Shown piece after piece: positions 1-8,563 of a DNA stretch of 64,000 nt. Position numbers and translations under genes: made by a program. The first letter of the stretch is position 1. Every line of letters starts with the position of its first letter. The stretch spans positions 1-64,000 of the forward strand of contig CALULY010000005.1 of the NCBI GenBank assembly GCA_944321635.1, given 5' to 3'. The notes under the pieces are model-generated. The model did not search any database, was not told the DNA's origin, and was given only the letters and a program-made list of their open reading frames with translations. Source of the stretch: an uncultured Bacteroidaceae bacterium (GTDB lineage Bacteria; Bacteroidota; Bacteroidia; Bacteroidales; Bacteroidaceae).

Positions 1-723
1 GAGCCCTACATCCAGCAACTCTGCCGGATGCTCAACGGCATGGGAGCGAAGATTTCGGGCATTGCCTCCAACCTTTTGACCATTGAAGGCGTAAAGACGC
101 TCAAAGGCACGACACACACCATCCTGCCCGACATGATCGAGGTGGGGAGCTTCATCGGGATGGCCGCAATGACGGCGAGCGAAATCACAATCAAAAACGT
201 GTCGTATGAGAACCTCGGGATAATCCCCCAGAGCTTCCGCCGCCTCGGCATCAGACTTGAGCAAAACAATGATGACATCGTGGTGCCGGAGCAACACAAC
301 TACCAGATCGAATCATTCATCGACGGCTCGATAATGACCATAGCCGATGCGCCCTGGCCTGGACTTACCCCCGACCTGCTCAGCGTCATGCTTGTCGTGG
401 CAACGCAGGCAAACGGCAGTGTCCTCATACACCAGAAGATGTTTGAGAGCCGCCTGTTCTTCGTAGACAAGTTGATAGACATGGGAGCACAAATCATCCT
501 GTGCGACCCGCACCGTGCCGTCGTCATAGGACACAACCACAGGATGCAACTCATGGGAGGCAACATGACATCACCCGACATCAGGGCGGGCATAGCACTG
601 CTCATCGCGGCAATGAGCGCAGACGGCACGAGCAGGATACACAACATCGAGCAAATCGACAGGGGATACCAGAACATCGAGCAACGCCTCAACGGCATCG
701 GGGCAAGGATCACACGCATCTGA
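1..723 (+). CDS. murA: UDP-N-acetylglucosamine 1-carboxyvinyltransferase, C-terminal part (5' end outside window)
   Basis: The reading frame is open from base 1, so the gene begins upstream and only the last 240 residues are here. MurA transfers enolpyruvate from PEP to UDP-GlcNAc, the first committed step of peptidoglycan synthesis in the cytoplasm. The visible part matches the EPT fold: GMGAKISGIASN near the start, then TILPDMIEVGSFIGMAAMT, and DAPWPGLTPDLLS followed by LIHQKMFESRLFFVDKL, which is characteristic of MurA rather than AroA. The C-terminus DRGYQNIEQRLNGIGARI is also typical. The catalytic cysteine region lies outside the window. The gene ends 8 bases before rimM and is probably cotranscribed with it. 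Confidence 0.95.
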   Translation, partial: EPYIQQLCRMLNGMGAKISGIASNLLTIEGVKTLKGTTHTILPDMIEVGSFIGMAAMTASEITIKNVSYENLGIIPQSFRRLGIRLEQNNDDIVVPEQHNYQIESFIDGSIMTIADAPWPGLTPDLLSVMLVVATQANGSVLIHQKMFESRLFFVDKLIDMGAQIILCDPHRAVVIGHNHRMQLMGGNMTSPDIRAGIALLIAAMSADGTSRIHNIEQIDRGYQNIEQRLNGIGARITRI

Positions 724-731
724 CAAACGGC

Positions 732-1277
732 ATGATCAACGAAGAAGACCTGACAAACATAGGAAAACTCGGCAAGCCGCACGGGGTGGACGGCGAGGTG
801 GCATTCGTCTTCACCGACGATGCCTTCGACCAGGAGGGATGCGAATTCCTTTTCATCAAGATTGACGGCATCCATGTCCCGTTCCACATCGACGGATACC
901 GCTTCAAGTCTGCGGCAGTGGCGATTGTAAAATTCGAAGGGGTGGACTGCATCGACGACGCCAAGCGGTTGCAAGGCATGGAGGTCTGGTGCGACAAGTC
1001 ATTTGCCCGGGAGGAAGAGGACGAGCCGGAGCCTGAAGAAGCATTGACCGGCTATGAAATCCGCGACGCCAAGCTCGGCCACATCGGCACAGTCACGGGC
1101 ATAGACGCACAGACCGAGAACATCCTGCTCCTGGGGGAAGACGACAATGGCGGCGAGGTCATAATCCCACTGCACGACGACCTCATCAAAGACATCGATG
1201 ACGGCGGACGTGTCATCACATTTGACCTGCCAGACGGAATGATAGACCTTGACAAAGCGGTGACGGAAACCGACTGA
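732..1277 (+). CDS. rimM: 16S rRNA processing protein RimM
   Basis: RimM is a 30S assembly factor that binds ribosomal protein S19 and helps mature the 3' domain of 16S rRNA. The product is 181 residues, normal for the family. The N-terminal beta-barrel opens with NIGKLGKPHGVDGEVAF (about residues 9-25), and the C-terminal PRC-barrel covers roughly residues 100-180 with GYEIRDAKLGHIGTVTGID and VIIPLHDDLI. The ATG at 732 was chosen because it lies just after the murA stop and gives the usual short leader; the frame stays open upstream to 501 but that stretch overlaps murA and has no family similarity. The middle (about residues 75-100) is very acidic. Confidence 0.93.
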   Translation: MINEEDLTNIGKLGKPHGVDGEVAFVFTDDAFDQEGCEFLFIKIDGIHVPFHIDGYRFKSAAVAIVKFEGVDCIDDAKRLQGMEVWCDKSFAREEEDEPEPEEALTGYEIRDAKLGHIGTVTGIDAQTENILLLGEDDNGGEVIIPLHDDLIKDIDDGGRVITFDLPDGMIDLDKAVTETD

Positions 1278-1295
1278 ACGGAAACGGCAACGGCA

Positions 1296-2144
1296 ATGCA
1301 GAAAGGAAACAACAATACATTCTGGAAGAAAATCAAGTTCAAGTACAAGGTGCTCATCGTCAATTCCAACACACTGGAGGAAGTGGCAAGGCTGAGCATC
1401 TCAAAACTCAACGGTTTTTCCCTGATACTGTTCTCTGCACTGCTGATCTTCCTGCTCGCTTCCATAATAATAGTATTCACTCCCCTCAGGAACTACCTGC
1501 CAGGATATGTGAACAGCGAAGTCCGCTCGCAGATTGTCACCAACAAAGTCTACGCCGACTCCATCGCTGACGAACTGGCAAAGCAGGCGGCATACATCGA
1601 CAACCTGAAAAAGATACTCGGCGGCGAAACGGCAACCGACACCGATTCCGCCATGACCACCGTGGCCACCAGCGTCAAAGACACCTTGTCAGGTCCGACA
1701 CAAAGGGAACTGGACTTCAGGCGAGCCTACGAGGAAAACGAGAAGTACAACCTCACCAGCTCAATGATTTCACAGTCGAGGCTCAACGGACTGGCATTCT
1801 CGCGACCAGTAGCGGGCGTGACGGCGACGCCATTCGACCCGGCCAAAGGCAACAACGGCATAGACATCGCGACCGAGGCATCTCTGAACATTTGCGCACT
1901 GCTCGACGGCACGGTAGTCCTGACCACCTACACCGCAGGGCAAGGCTACACAGCAGTGATGCAGCACTCCAACAACCTCACATCCATCTACTCTGGCTGC
2001 GACATCCTGCTCAAGACCACAGGACAAAGCGTCAAGTCTGGCGAAGCACTGGCCGTCACACGCGACAAGGCAGGTGTAAACCTCCATCTCGAAGTGTGGC
2101 ACAACGGCAAGCCCCTTGACCCAAACAAATACATAGCATTCTGA
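1296..2144 (+). CDS. membrane-anchored M23/LytM-like protein with degenerate metal site
   Basis: The product has 282 residues: a basic N-terminus, one transmembrane segment at about 41-61, a periplasmic helical region, and a LytM/M23 domain from about 180 to the end. Active M23 enzymes bind zinc through HxxxD and the second histidine of HxH. Here the first motif reads N186-N-G-I-D190, so the first zinc histidine is asparagine, and the second reads N262-L-H264, so the first histidine of HxH is lost. A hydrolase is therefore unlikely; an EnvC/NlpD-like role in activating or positioning another hydrolase is an inference. It sits between rimM and dxr, 1 base before the dxr start codon, so translational coupling is likely. 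Confidence 0.85.
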   Translation: MQKGNNNTFWKKIKFKYKVLIVNSNTLEEVARLSISKLNGFSLILFSALLIFLLASIIIVFTPLRNYLPGYVNSEVRSQIVTNKVYADSIADELAKQAAYIDNLKKILGGETATDTDSAMTTVATSVKDTLSGPTQRELDFRRAYEENEKYNLTSSMISQSRLNGLAFSRPVAGVTATPFDPAKGNNGIDIATEASLNICALLDGTVVLTTYTAGQGYTAVMQHSNNLTSIYSGCDILLKTTGQSVKSGEALAVTRDKAGVNLHLEVWHNGKPLDPNKYIAF

Positions 2145-2145
2145 C

Positions 2146-3294
2146 ATGAAACAACTTGCGATATTAGGCTCGACAGGCAGCATCGGCAAGCAAGCACTCG
2201 ACGTTGTGTCAAAGCACAACGACGAATACGAAGTGCAACTGCTCACCGCCAACGACAACTGGCAAGAGTTGGTGCGGCAGGCACGGCAGTTCGCCCCCGA
2301 TGCCGTCGTCATAGCCAACGAGGCGCACTATGCCGCCCTCAAGGACGCGCTCGCCGACAAACCAGTCAAAGTCTACGCCGGCAGCGACGCGATCAACCAA
2401 TGTGCCGCCGCCAAGCCGGTAGACATCGTGCTCAACGCCATAGTGGGATTTGCCGGACTGACGCCCACCATCAACGCCATCAAGGCAGGCAAGGTCGTCG
2501 CCCTCGCAAACAAAGAGTCGCTGGTCGTAGCGGGAGAGCTCGTCAACCGCCTTGTAGCCATGCACAACGCGGCGATAATCCCCGTGGACTCCGAGCACTC
2601 GGCCATCTTCCAATGCCTCTCGGGCGAGGTGGGCAACGAGGTCGAGAAAATCATCCTCACTGCATCGGGCGGCCCGTTCCGCCTAACGCCGGCAGAGCAG
2701 CTTGCCCGCGTCACCAAGGACGACGCCCTGCGCCATCCGGTCTGGAGCATGGGAGCGAAGATAACCATAGACTCGGCGACGATGATGAACAAGGGATTTG
2801 AAGTCATCGAAGCCAAATGGCTCTTTGGCGTGCCCGTCGAGGACATAGAAGTAGTGGTGCATCCGCAATCACTGGTGCACTCGATGGTACAATTCGCCGA
2901 CGGGGCTGTAAAGGCGCAACTCGGGATGCCCGACATGAGGATTCCCATCCAGTACGCCCTCTCCTACCCCGACCGCATCCCTACAGACTGCGAGCGTCTC
3001 GACTTCACACGGCACGGCACACTCACCTTTGAACGTCCCGACACTGACAAGTTCCGCAACCTCGGCCTGGCCTACGAGGCGATGAGACGCGGTGGCAACA
3101 TCCCCTGCGCGCTCAATGCCGCCAACGAGGTAGCAGTCCACGCCTTCCTGCATGACCGCATAGGGTTCATGGCAATGAGCGACCTGCTTGAGGAGGTGCT
3201 GGCAAAGACCAGGCACATCGCAAGCCCGACGCTCGAAGACTACATGGAGACCGACCGCATGACAAGAATAATGACACAAGAACTAATACGCTAA
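2146..3294 (+). CDS. dxr: 1-deoxy-D-xylulose 5-phosphate reductoisomerase
   Basis: Dxr converts 1-deoxy-D-xylulose 5-phosphate to 2-C-methyl-D-erythritol 4-phosphate with NADPH, the committed step of the non-mevalonate isoprenoid pathway. The 382-residue product shows the nucleotide-binding start LGSTGSIGKQALDVV (residues 7-21), NKESLVVAGE, the substrate and metal segment DSEHSAIFQCL, TASGGPFR, MNKGFEVIEAKWLF, HPQSLVHSMVQF, and NAANEVAV near the C-terminus. Length and motif order are complete. The start lies 1 base after the preceding stop, and the next gene, rseP, starts 6 bases after its stop, so a murA-rimM-M23-dxr-rseP transcript is likely. Confidence 0.97.
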   Translation: MKQLAILGSTGSIGKQALDVVSKHNDEYEVQLLTANDNWQELVRQARQFAPDAVVIANEAHYAALKDALADKPVKVYAGSDAINQCAAAKPVDIVLNAIVGFAGLTPTINAIKAGKVVALANKESLVVAGELVNRLVAMHNAAIIPVDSEHSAIFQCLSGEVGNEVEKIILTASGGPFRLTPAEQLARVTKDDALRHPVWSMGAKITIDSATMMNKGFEVIEAKWLFGVPVEDIEVVVHPQSLVHSMVQFADGAVKAQLGMPDMRIPIQYALSYPDRIPTDCERLDFTRHGTLTFERPDTDKFRNLGLAYEAMRRGGNIPCALNAANEVAVHAFLHDRIGFMAMSDLLEEVLAKTRHIASPTLEDYMETDRMTRIMTQELIR

Positions 3295-3300
3295 ACCAAC

Positions 3301-4680
3301 ATGGAATCAATCCTCATCAAGACACTGCAACTCATAATGTCGCTGTCCCTGCTCATCGTCATCCACGAGTTCGGGCACTTCATCCTCGCCAAGCTGTTCA
3401 AGGTGCGGGTGGAAAAGTTCTGCCTGTTCTTTGACCCGTGGGTAACGCTGCTAAAGTTCCCGAGGAAACCACGCGAAGGGCAGACACAGTACTGCCTCGG
3501 CTGGTTGCCGCTGGGCGGATATGTCAAGATAGCCGGCATGATCGACGAATCCCTCGACCGCGAGCAGATGGCCCAGCCGCCAAAACCCTGGGAGTTCCGC
3601 ACCAAACCGGCGTGGCAACGACTGCTGATAATGGTCGGCGGCGTGCTGTTCAACTTCCTTGCCGCCATCGCCATCTACTCGATGATACTGTTCCAATGGG
3701 GCGAGACGCGCCTTGCCAGCAACGCCCCCGACCTGGGCTTCGATTACAGCCCGACGGCGCTTGCGACGGGATTTGAGAACGGGGACATACTCCTCGAAGC
3801 CGACGGCCGCCCCATCACCGACGAGCAACGGATGCTCTACACGCCGCGCCGTGGGGGATTGTACCTCAACACCGACCTCCTGCGCACCATCGCCAATGCC
3901 CGCGTCGTCAAGGTCGAGCGTGACGGGCACGAAGCCTACGTGCACATCTCGGAAGAAACAGGGCAGACGATGATCATGGACTCCGTCTACTTCGCCTCCT
4001 ACCGCTATCCCGCCGTCATCGACAGCGTGCTGGCAGGCGGGGCTGCTGATGCCGGCCTCGCCAAGGGCGACACCATCACCGCCATCAACAGGCAGGCGAC
4101 AGCTTCGCTCAGCGACCTGTTCGCCGTCATCGGCGGACTGACCAATGAGGGGACGCACGCCGACACCATCACCGTCGCATACGTCCGCAACGGGCAAGCA
4201 CTCACCGCGACTGTGGCCCTCAACGACAAAGGCAAGATGAACGCGCTGTTCAAGGACGGCGAGCGGTTCACGCACAAGGAAATCAGGCAATATTCGTTGC
4301 CCGGCTCCATCCCCGCCGGTGTGGCCTACGGTGTCAAGACGCTCAAGAGCTATGTCAGCGACATGAAATATGTGTTCACCGAGCAAGGGGCCAAGAGCCT
4401 CGGCGGCTTCGGGACGATAGCCAACATCTTCCCCCAGCAATGGGACTGGCAACGGTTCTGGGAGATGACGGCGTTCCTCTCGGTCATCCTCGCCGTGATG
4501 AACATCCTCCCCATCCCGGCACTCGACGGCGGGCACGTGTTGTTCCTCCTCTACGAGATAATCACCCGTCGCCGCCCCAGCGACCGCTTCCTTGAGCGCG
4601 CGCAAATCGTCGGCATGGTGCTGCTGCTCGCCTTGCTCGTCTTCGCCAACTGCAACGACGTGGTGCGCATATTCACCTGA
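3301..4680 (+). CDS. rseP: RIP metalloprotease RseP (site-2 protease, M50)
   Basis: This is a polytopic inner-membrane metalloprotease that cuts transmembrane segments of regulators such as anti-sigma factors. The 459-residue product carries the zinc motif H22-E-F-G-H26 in the first membrane helix, the family motif around LGGYVKIAGM, PDZ-like regions between about residues 130 and 320 (ending in GGAADAGLAKGDTITAINR), and the second catalytic segment NILPIPALDGGHVLF near residues 400-414, which holds the third metal ligand. A C-terminal membrane helix follows. Pairing with dxr is common in Bacteroidetes. A terminator follows at 4710-4749. Confidence 0.95.
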   Translation: MESILIKTLQLIMSLSLLIVIHEFGHFILAKLFKVRVEKFCLFFDPWVTLLKFPRKPREGQTQYCLGWLPLGGYVKIAGMIDESLDREQMAQPPKPWEFRTKPAWQRLLIMVGGVLFNFLAAIAIYSMILFQWGETRLASNAPDLGFDYSPTALATGFENGDILLEADGRPITDEQRMLYTPRRGGLYLNTDLLRTIANARVVKVERDGHEAYVHISEETGQTMIMDSVYFASYRYPAVIDSVLAGGAADAGLAKGDTITAINRQATASLSDLFAVIGGLTNEGTHADTITVAYVRNGQALTATVALNDKGKMNALFKDGERFTHKEIRQYSLPGSIPAGVAYGVKTLKSYVSDMKYVFTEQGAKSLGGFGTIANIFPQQWDWQRFWEMTAFLSVILAVMNILPIPALDGGHVLFLLYEIITRRRPSDRFLERAQIVGMVLLLALLVFANCNDVVRIFT

Positions 4681-4709
4681 CGCGCCCGCGCCACCTCACA
4701 CATCAGCAC

Positions 4710-4749
4710 ACTCCCTGCCCCGCCACGACGCGACGGCAGGGAGTTTTTT
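4710..4749 (+). terminator. rho-independent terminator after rseP
   Basis: Inverted repeat ACTCCCTGCC (4710-4719) / GGCAGGGAGT (4735-4744) followed directly by a run of T. It lies 30 bases after the rseP stop and ends the murA-to-rseP transcript. Confidence 0.85.
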
Positions 4750-4935
4750 CAGATATGGTCCCGCCCCCATCCCCGCGACACGAGACGCGGCAAGCGGCTG
4801 CCGGCACGGTCGGGAGCGCTTCCCCTTTAGGGAATGAGCGGCAGGGCAGGCACCAGATCCTCCTGCCCCGCGAACACCTGCGAAAAGCCCCCGCCGCGCC
4901 GTCCATCAAACGAGGAGGTGGAGCCAACAAGGTCG

Positions 4936-5150
4936 GACGCAAAGCCGATGGGGTAAGGCATAAAGTCCAAAAGGGTCGGACATAAAGTTCATCATGTCCT
5001 GACATAAAGTATATTCAGAAGTTTTGTTTATATATTCAAAACTTCTGTTTATATAAACAAAAGTTCTGTTTATACATTCAAAAGTTTTGTTTATAATTTA
5101 TGCGCCGGGCAATGTAAGTTTGTGCCTGACGTGGCAGGAGTTTATGCCTG
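4936..5150 (+). repeat. dispersed 22-bp-period element, copy 1
   Basis: The left arm has GRC(A/G)(T/C)AAAG units starting at 4936, 4957, 4979 and 5001. The centre is four 21-bp units starting at 5013, 5034, 5055 and 5076, built on ATTCAAAAGTTTTGTTTATA-like sequence. The right arm has the reverse-complement motif TTTATGCC / TTTGTGCC at 5097, 5119 and 5141. All arms keep a 21-22 bp step, so the whole element is an imperfect inverted repeat about 215 bp long. It lies between the convergent rseP and folE genes. Bases 4981-5096 are nearly identical to the reverse complement of about 10435-10550. No protein coding is credible: the open frames simply read through the 21-bp units. Confidence 0.85.
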
Positions 5151-5286
5151 TTGCTGTTGATTTCTCCCCCTTGCCCTGTTTGGCAGGAAGCAGCAGGATG
5201 GTGGTGGAGACACCCGGTGCGCGTCTCGCCATGTCAGCTGCATTCCTGGCTTATGTGAAAGGATAGGGGGCGGCTGCACAAAACAA

Positions 5287-5321
5287 AAGCCGCCAAGCAT
5301 CTCATCCATGCTTGGCGGCTT
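5287..5321 (-). terminator. terminator after folE
   Basis: A perfect 14-bp inverted repeat, AAGCCGCCAAGCAT (5287-5300) / ATGCTTGGCGGCTT (5308-5321), followed on the minus strand by TTGTTTTG. It lies 20 bases past the folE stop. Confidence 0.85.
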
Positions 5322-5340
5322 CGCTTGCCGACGTGACGGG

Positions 5341-5931
5341 TCACGACCTCTTTATCAGGTTCATGAACTCCTCGCGCGTCTTGGCCTGGTTGAACGCTCC
5401 GGTGAAGTCGGACGTGGTGGTGATGGAGTTTTGCTGCTCCACGCCGCGCATCTGCATACACATGTGGCGGGCCTCGATGACGACCATGACCCCGAGGGGG
5501 TTGAGCGTCTCCTGGATGCATTGCTTGATTTGCAGTGTCAGCCTCTCCTGCACCTGGAGGCGGCGGGCATAGACCTCGACGACGCGGGCTATCTTGCTCA
5601 AGCCTGTGATGTGGCCGTTGGGGATGTAGGCGACGTGCGCTTTGCCGTAGAATGGCAGCATGTGGTGCTCGCACATTGAGAAGAAGTCAATGTCCTTGAC
5701 AATGACCATCTGGTTGTAGTCTTCCTTGAACATGGCCGAGCGGAGGATCTCCTTGGGGTCGGTCCTGTAGCCTTTGGTCAGGAACATCATGGCTTTTGCC
5801 ACCCTCTCGGGGGTCTTGAGCAAGCCTTCGCGCCCGGGATTCTCGCCGAGCAGGGCAAGGATGGCGCGGTAGTGGCTCATCAATCCGTCAATCGTCCCCT
5901 CGCCGCCATCGCGTCTGTCTGTCTCTTGCAT
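5341..5931 (-). CDS. folE: GTP cyclohydrolase I
   Basis: FolE converts GTP to 7,8-dihydroneopterin triphosphate, the first step of folate synthesis. The 196-residue product shows the zinc-binding motif [19 protein letters not shown] around residues 84-102, [23 protein letters not shown] after it, and [12 protein letters not shown] with the third zinc cysteine. These are the complete active-site motifs. It follows the SPOR-domain gene by 6 bases and is the last gene of a five-gene minus-strand cluster ending at the hairpin 5287-5321. Confidence 0.96.
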   Translation of the reverse strand: MQETDRRDGGEGTIDGLMSHYRAILALLGENPGREGLLKTPERVAKAMMFLTKGYRTDPKEILRSAMFKEDYNQMVIVKDIDFFSMCEHHMLPFYGKAHVAYIPNGHITGLSKIARVVEVYARRLQVQERLTLQIKQCIQETLNPLGVMVVIEARHMCMQMRGVEQQNSITTTSDFTGAFNQAKTREEFMNLIKRS

Positions 5932-5937
5932 TGGTGT

Positions 5938-6390
5938 TTACTCCTCTATTTTTATGACGATTTTTGACCTGATGATGGTGATGTTGTCAAAATCACCGGT
6001 CGCTTGCAGTTGCCTCATCACAGCGTCCGCCTCCTCGATAGTCCTGAAATCGCCCACGCGGCACAACCATCTTGGCGATTGGAACACTGTGTAGACCTCC
6101 ATGTCGGGGAAGTCGCGCTTGGCAATGCCGGCCACGCGGTAGGCCTCGTCCTTGGCTTGGCGCGAGTTGTTGCCTGCGTAGAGCTGTATGCGGTAGCCTG
6201 CCGTCTCGATGGTCTTGCCGTCACGCGATGTGGTGGCGGTCTTGCGGCCGACGAGGGCGGCGACGTCCGCGCTCTGGGTTATGTGCACCGTGCCTTGGCC
6301 CGGGGTGTCCTTGGCGAGTTCGTCCAGTATGTCCTGCGCCGAGGCCGTCGAGGCGAGGAGTGCAGATAGGATGATGAGGGCAGTTCTCAT
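5938..6390 (-). CDS. secreted SPOR-domain protein
   Basis: The 150-residue product has a cleavable signal peptide (MRTALIILSALLASTASAQ, residues 1-19), a short linker and a SPOR fold from about residue 64 to 142, recognisable from YRIQLYAGNNSRQAKDEA, VYTVFQSPRWLCRVGDFRTIEEADAVMRQL and a final basic strand. SPOR domains bind denuded glycan strands of septal peptidoglycan, so a periplasmic cell-wall role is likely. Its position between tpiA and folE is a conserved Bacteroidetes arrangement as I recall it. A terminator separates it from tpiA, so it may also have its own promoter. Confidence 0.85.
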   Translation of the reverse strand: MRTALIILSALLASTASAQDILDELAKDTPGQGTVHITQSADVAALVGRKTATTSRDGKTIETAGYRIQLYAGNNSRQAKDEAYRVAGIAKRDFPDMEVYTVFQSPRWLCRVGDFRTIEEADAVMRQLQATGDFDNITIIRSKIVIKIEE

Positions 6391-6407
6391 TGGTGTGTAA
6401 TTGAAAA

Positions 6408-6441
6408 AGCCACGGCGCGGATGCGACTTCGCGCCGTGGCT
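6408..6441 (-). terminator. terminator after tpiA
   Basis: Inverted repeat AGCCACGGCGCG (6408-6419) / CGCGCCGTGGCT (6430-6441), followed on the minus strand by TTTTTC. It lies between tpiA and the SPOR gene, so folE and the SPOR gene may be read partly by read-through or from another start. Confidence 0.8.
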
Positions 6442-6453
6442 CGTGGTTGATGA

Positions 6454-7212
6454 TCAGTTGAATGCGTCGATGATGCCCTTGAAGTCCGCGGCCTTCAACG
6501 ATGCTCCGCCGATGAGCCCGCCGTCAACGTCGGGGTTGGCAAAGAGTTCCTTTGCGTTGGATGCCTTGCAGCTGCCGCCATAGAGGATTGAGGTGTTGTC
6601 TGCCACTTCCTTGCCGTACTTGTCAGCTATTGCCCTGCGGATGAAAGCGTGCATCTCTTGCGCCTGTGCTGCGGTGGCTGTCTTGCCAGTGCCTATGGCC
6701 CAGACAGGCTCGTAAGCGATGACGATCTTTGAGAAGTCCTCTGCCGTGAGGTCGAAGAGCGAACCAGCGAGTTGCTCATGCACTACCTCGTTTTGCTTGC
6801 CTGCTTCCCTGTCCTCCAACACTTCGCCGACGCAGAAGATCGGGGTGAGGCCGTTGTCGAGGGCGAGCCTGACCTTTACGGCCAAAGTCTCTATCGTCTC
6901 GTGGTAGTAGGCCCTGCGCTCTGAGTGGCCGAGTATGACATATTTTGCTCCGGTCGAGGCTACCATGGCGGCAGACACCTCACCTGTGAACGCGCCGGAC
7001 TCCTTGTCTGCGCAGTTTTCTGCTCCCACACCTATCTTGGCGGGGTCAACAAGCGGAGTGACCGAGGCAAGATGGATGAACGGCGTGCAGATGACAACGT
7101 CGCAATTGGGCTTCTCGTTGGCCAACACTTCGTTCAACTCCTTTGCGAGGGCGATGCCTTCTTGCAAAGTCTTGTTCATTTTCCAGTTTCCTGCAACAAT
7201 GTTCTTTCTCAT
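6454..7212 (-). CDS. tpiA: triosephosphate isomerase
   Basis: TpiA interconverts dihydroxyacetone phosphate and glyceraldehyde 3-phosphate in glycolysis. The 252-residue product has the catalytic lysine in AGNWKMNK (residues 7-14), the catalytic histidine in LGHSERR, the catalytic glutamate and loop-6 hinge in [14 protein letters not shown], and the phosphate-binding [12 protein letters not shown] and [10 protein letters not shown] near the C-terminus. All active-site residues are present. A spacer of about 50 bases separates it from the DoxX gene upstream. Confidence 0.97.
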   Translation of the reverse strand: MRKNIVAGNWKMNKTLQEGIALAKELNEVLANEKPNCDVVICTPFIHLASVTPLVDPAKIGVGAENCADKESGAFTGEVSAAMVASTGAKYVILGHSERRAYYHETIETLAVKVRLALDNGLTPIFCVGEVLEDREAGKQNEVVHEQLAGSLFDLTAEDFSKIVIAYEPVWAIGTGKTATAAQAQEMHAFIRRAIADKYGKEVADNTSILYGGSCKASNAKELFANPDVDGGLIGGASLKAADFKGIIDAFN

Positions 7213-7264
7213 GTCTTTTTAACTTTAAGTTGATTAATACCAGTTATTTACTTCCCTTTCACGT

Positions 7265-8563
7265 TCATCCCAGTTCCTGCCGTCTCACGTCCTTGGCACG
7301 GAGCCAGATGGTCTCGATGCCGATGATCAGCGCAAGGGGCAGCACATAGAGGAGCAGCACATAGACAATCACCATGCCCTCGTCACGCCCTTGCATCTGC
7401 CCGACTGGAAGGCTGGACAGGTCGGGACTGGTCAAGTCGTACTCCGTAGGCAACTGTTTGTGGTGCCATTTGGCATATATGACCCCGCCCTTGATGAGCA
7501 TCAGCCCCGGGTTGGAACGTATCATAGTCTTTAGCGTTGTCTCGTCGGTGAAGCAGAAACGGTAATCAGCCCCGAGATAGTCACGCCAGTAGGCCACCAT
7601 CTCCTCATCAGATGCCGTCAGGCAATAGAAACCGTAACCGTTGTCCTTGCAGTAGTCGTAGATGTCGTTGATGCGGTCGATGTTGGTGTCGTCAGCCTTC
7701 CGTATGTCAGGGATGATGAGCAGGAACGTGTAATTGCTGTCAGACAAAATCGCGTCGGTCAAGTCCTCGCCGGTCTTGTAGTCGCTTATCGAGAAATCAG
7801 CAATAGGCGGCACATATCCCTCTTTTGTCATCACCGTCCGCGAGTCAACGAACTGCCACGTCGAGTCGGGATAGTCCTCGATTGAGAACTCACGGCGTTG
7901 ACCGTCCTTTTCGAGGATGAAGGTCGTTTCATACTCTGGCAACTCCGCGCCATCAGGATAGGCCATCGCCTCGGGAATGCTTGTCCCCACCTTGTAAGGA
8001 CGGAAATCCAAGATAGGCAGGTTGTTCAAGCAGTAAATCGATATGGAGACAATGAAAACTGCGGAAAACGTGATCACAATCCACTGCACCCGCCACGTCA
8101 TCACCCTGAACATCAGTTTGGGACGGCTCATCACGATGATGGAGGCGATGAGCAACACCACGTTTTTGCCAAATGTCTGCCAATTGGTCAGCACGAGAGC
8201 ATCGCCGAAACATCCGCAGTCCGGGACAGGATTCTCTATTGCCAGATAAAGTGTGAGCGGTGTCATCACCAGCATGAACAGGAATGCCACCGCCGTCGTC
8301 ACACGCCGCCGGATGGCAAACAGGATGTTCACCCCGATGAGGAACTCCACAGCCGACAGGGCGACCGCCACTATCGTCACGGCAAAGTCGGGAAGCACGT
8401 CAGCCATGCCGAATGCCGCGAGATAATCTGTTATCTTGATGGAAGAGCCCTCCGGGTCAACAGCCTTGACGAAGCCAGAAAACACGAATGTCAACGCCAG
8501 CAACAAGCGGCAGGCATTGACAATCACGCATCCTATCCTATCCTTGGCCTTATTGCTCACCAT
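7265..8563 (-). CDS. DoxX-type membrane protein with soluble C-terminal domain
   Basis: The 432-residue product begins with a DoxX-like four-helix membrane bundle (about residues 15-165; GFVKAVDPEGSSIKITDYLAAFGM and PVPDCGCFGDALVLTNWQTFGKNVVL are typical), followed by a large extracytoplasmic domain and a last membrane helix near residues 400-425. The soluble part (TFLLIIPDIRKADD, YCLTASDEEMVAYWRDYLG, PGLMLIKGGVIYAKWH) resembles a thioredoxin fold but has no CxxC. Members of this Bacteroidetes family are usually annotated only as DoxX or BT_3928-like; the reaction is not known. Its start overlaps the end of the DUF1599 gene by 14 bases, which implies coupled translation. Confidence 0.8.
   Translation of the reverse strand: MVSNKAKDRIGCVIVNACRLLLALTFVFSGFVKAVDPEGSSIKITDYLAAFGMADVLPDFAVTIVAVALSAVEFLIGVNILFAIRRRVTTAVAFLFMLVMTPLTLYLAIENPVPDCGCFGDALVLTNWQTFGKNVVLLIASIIVMSRPKLMFRVMTWRVQWIVITFSAVFIVSISIYCLNNLPILDFRPYKVGTSIPEAMAYPDGAELPEYETTFILEKDGQRREFSIEDYPDSTWQFVDSRTVMTKEGYVPPIADFSISDYKTGEDLTDAILSDSNYTFLLIIPDIRKADDTNIDRINDIYDYCKDNGYGFYCLTASDEEMVAYWRDYLGADYRFCFTDETTLKTMIRSNPGLMLIKGGVIYAKWHHKQLPTEYDLTSPDLSSLPVGQMQGRDEGMVIVYVLLLYVLPLALIIGIETIWLRAKDVRRQELG

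Noticed and set aside
501-731. N-terminal extension of RimM
   Set aside because: It overlaps murA in another frame, and RimM proteins start near the ATG at 732.
3451-4605. 384-codon minus-strand frame opposite rseP
   Set aside because: It lies fully antisense to rseP and shows no domain or signal of its own.
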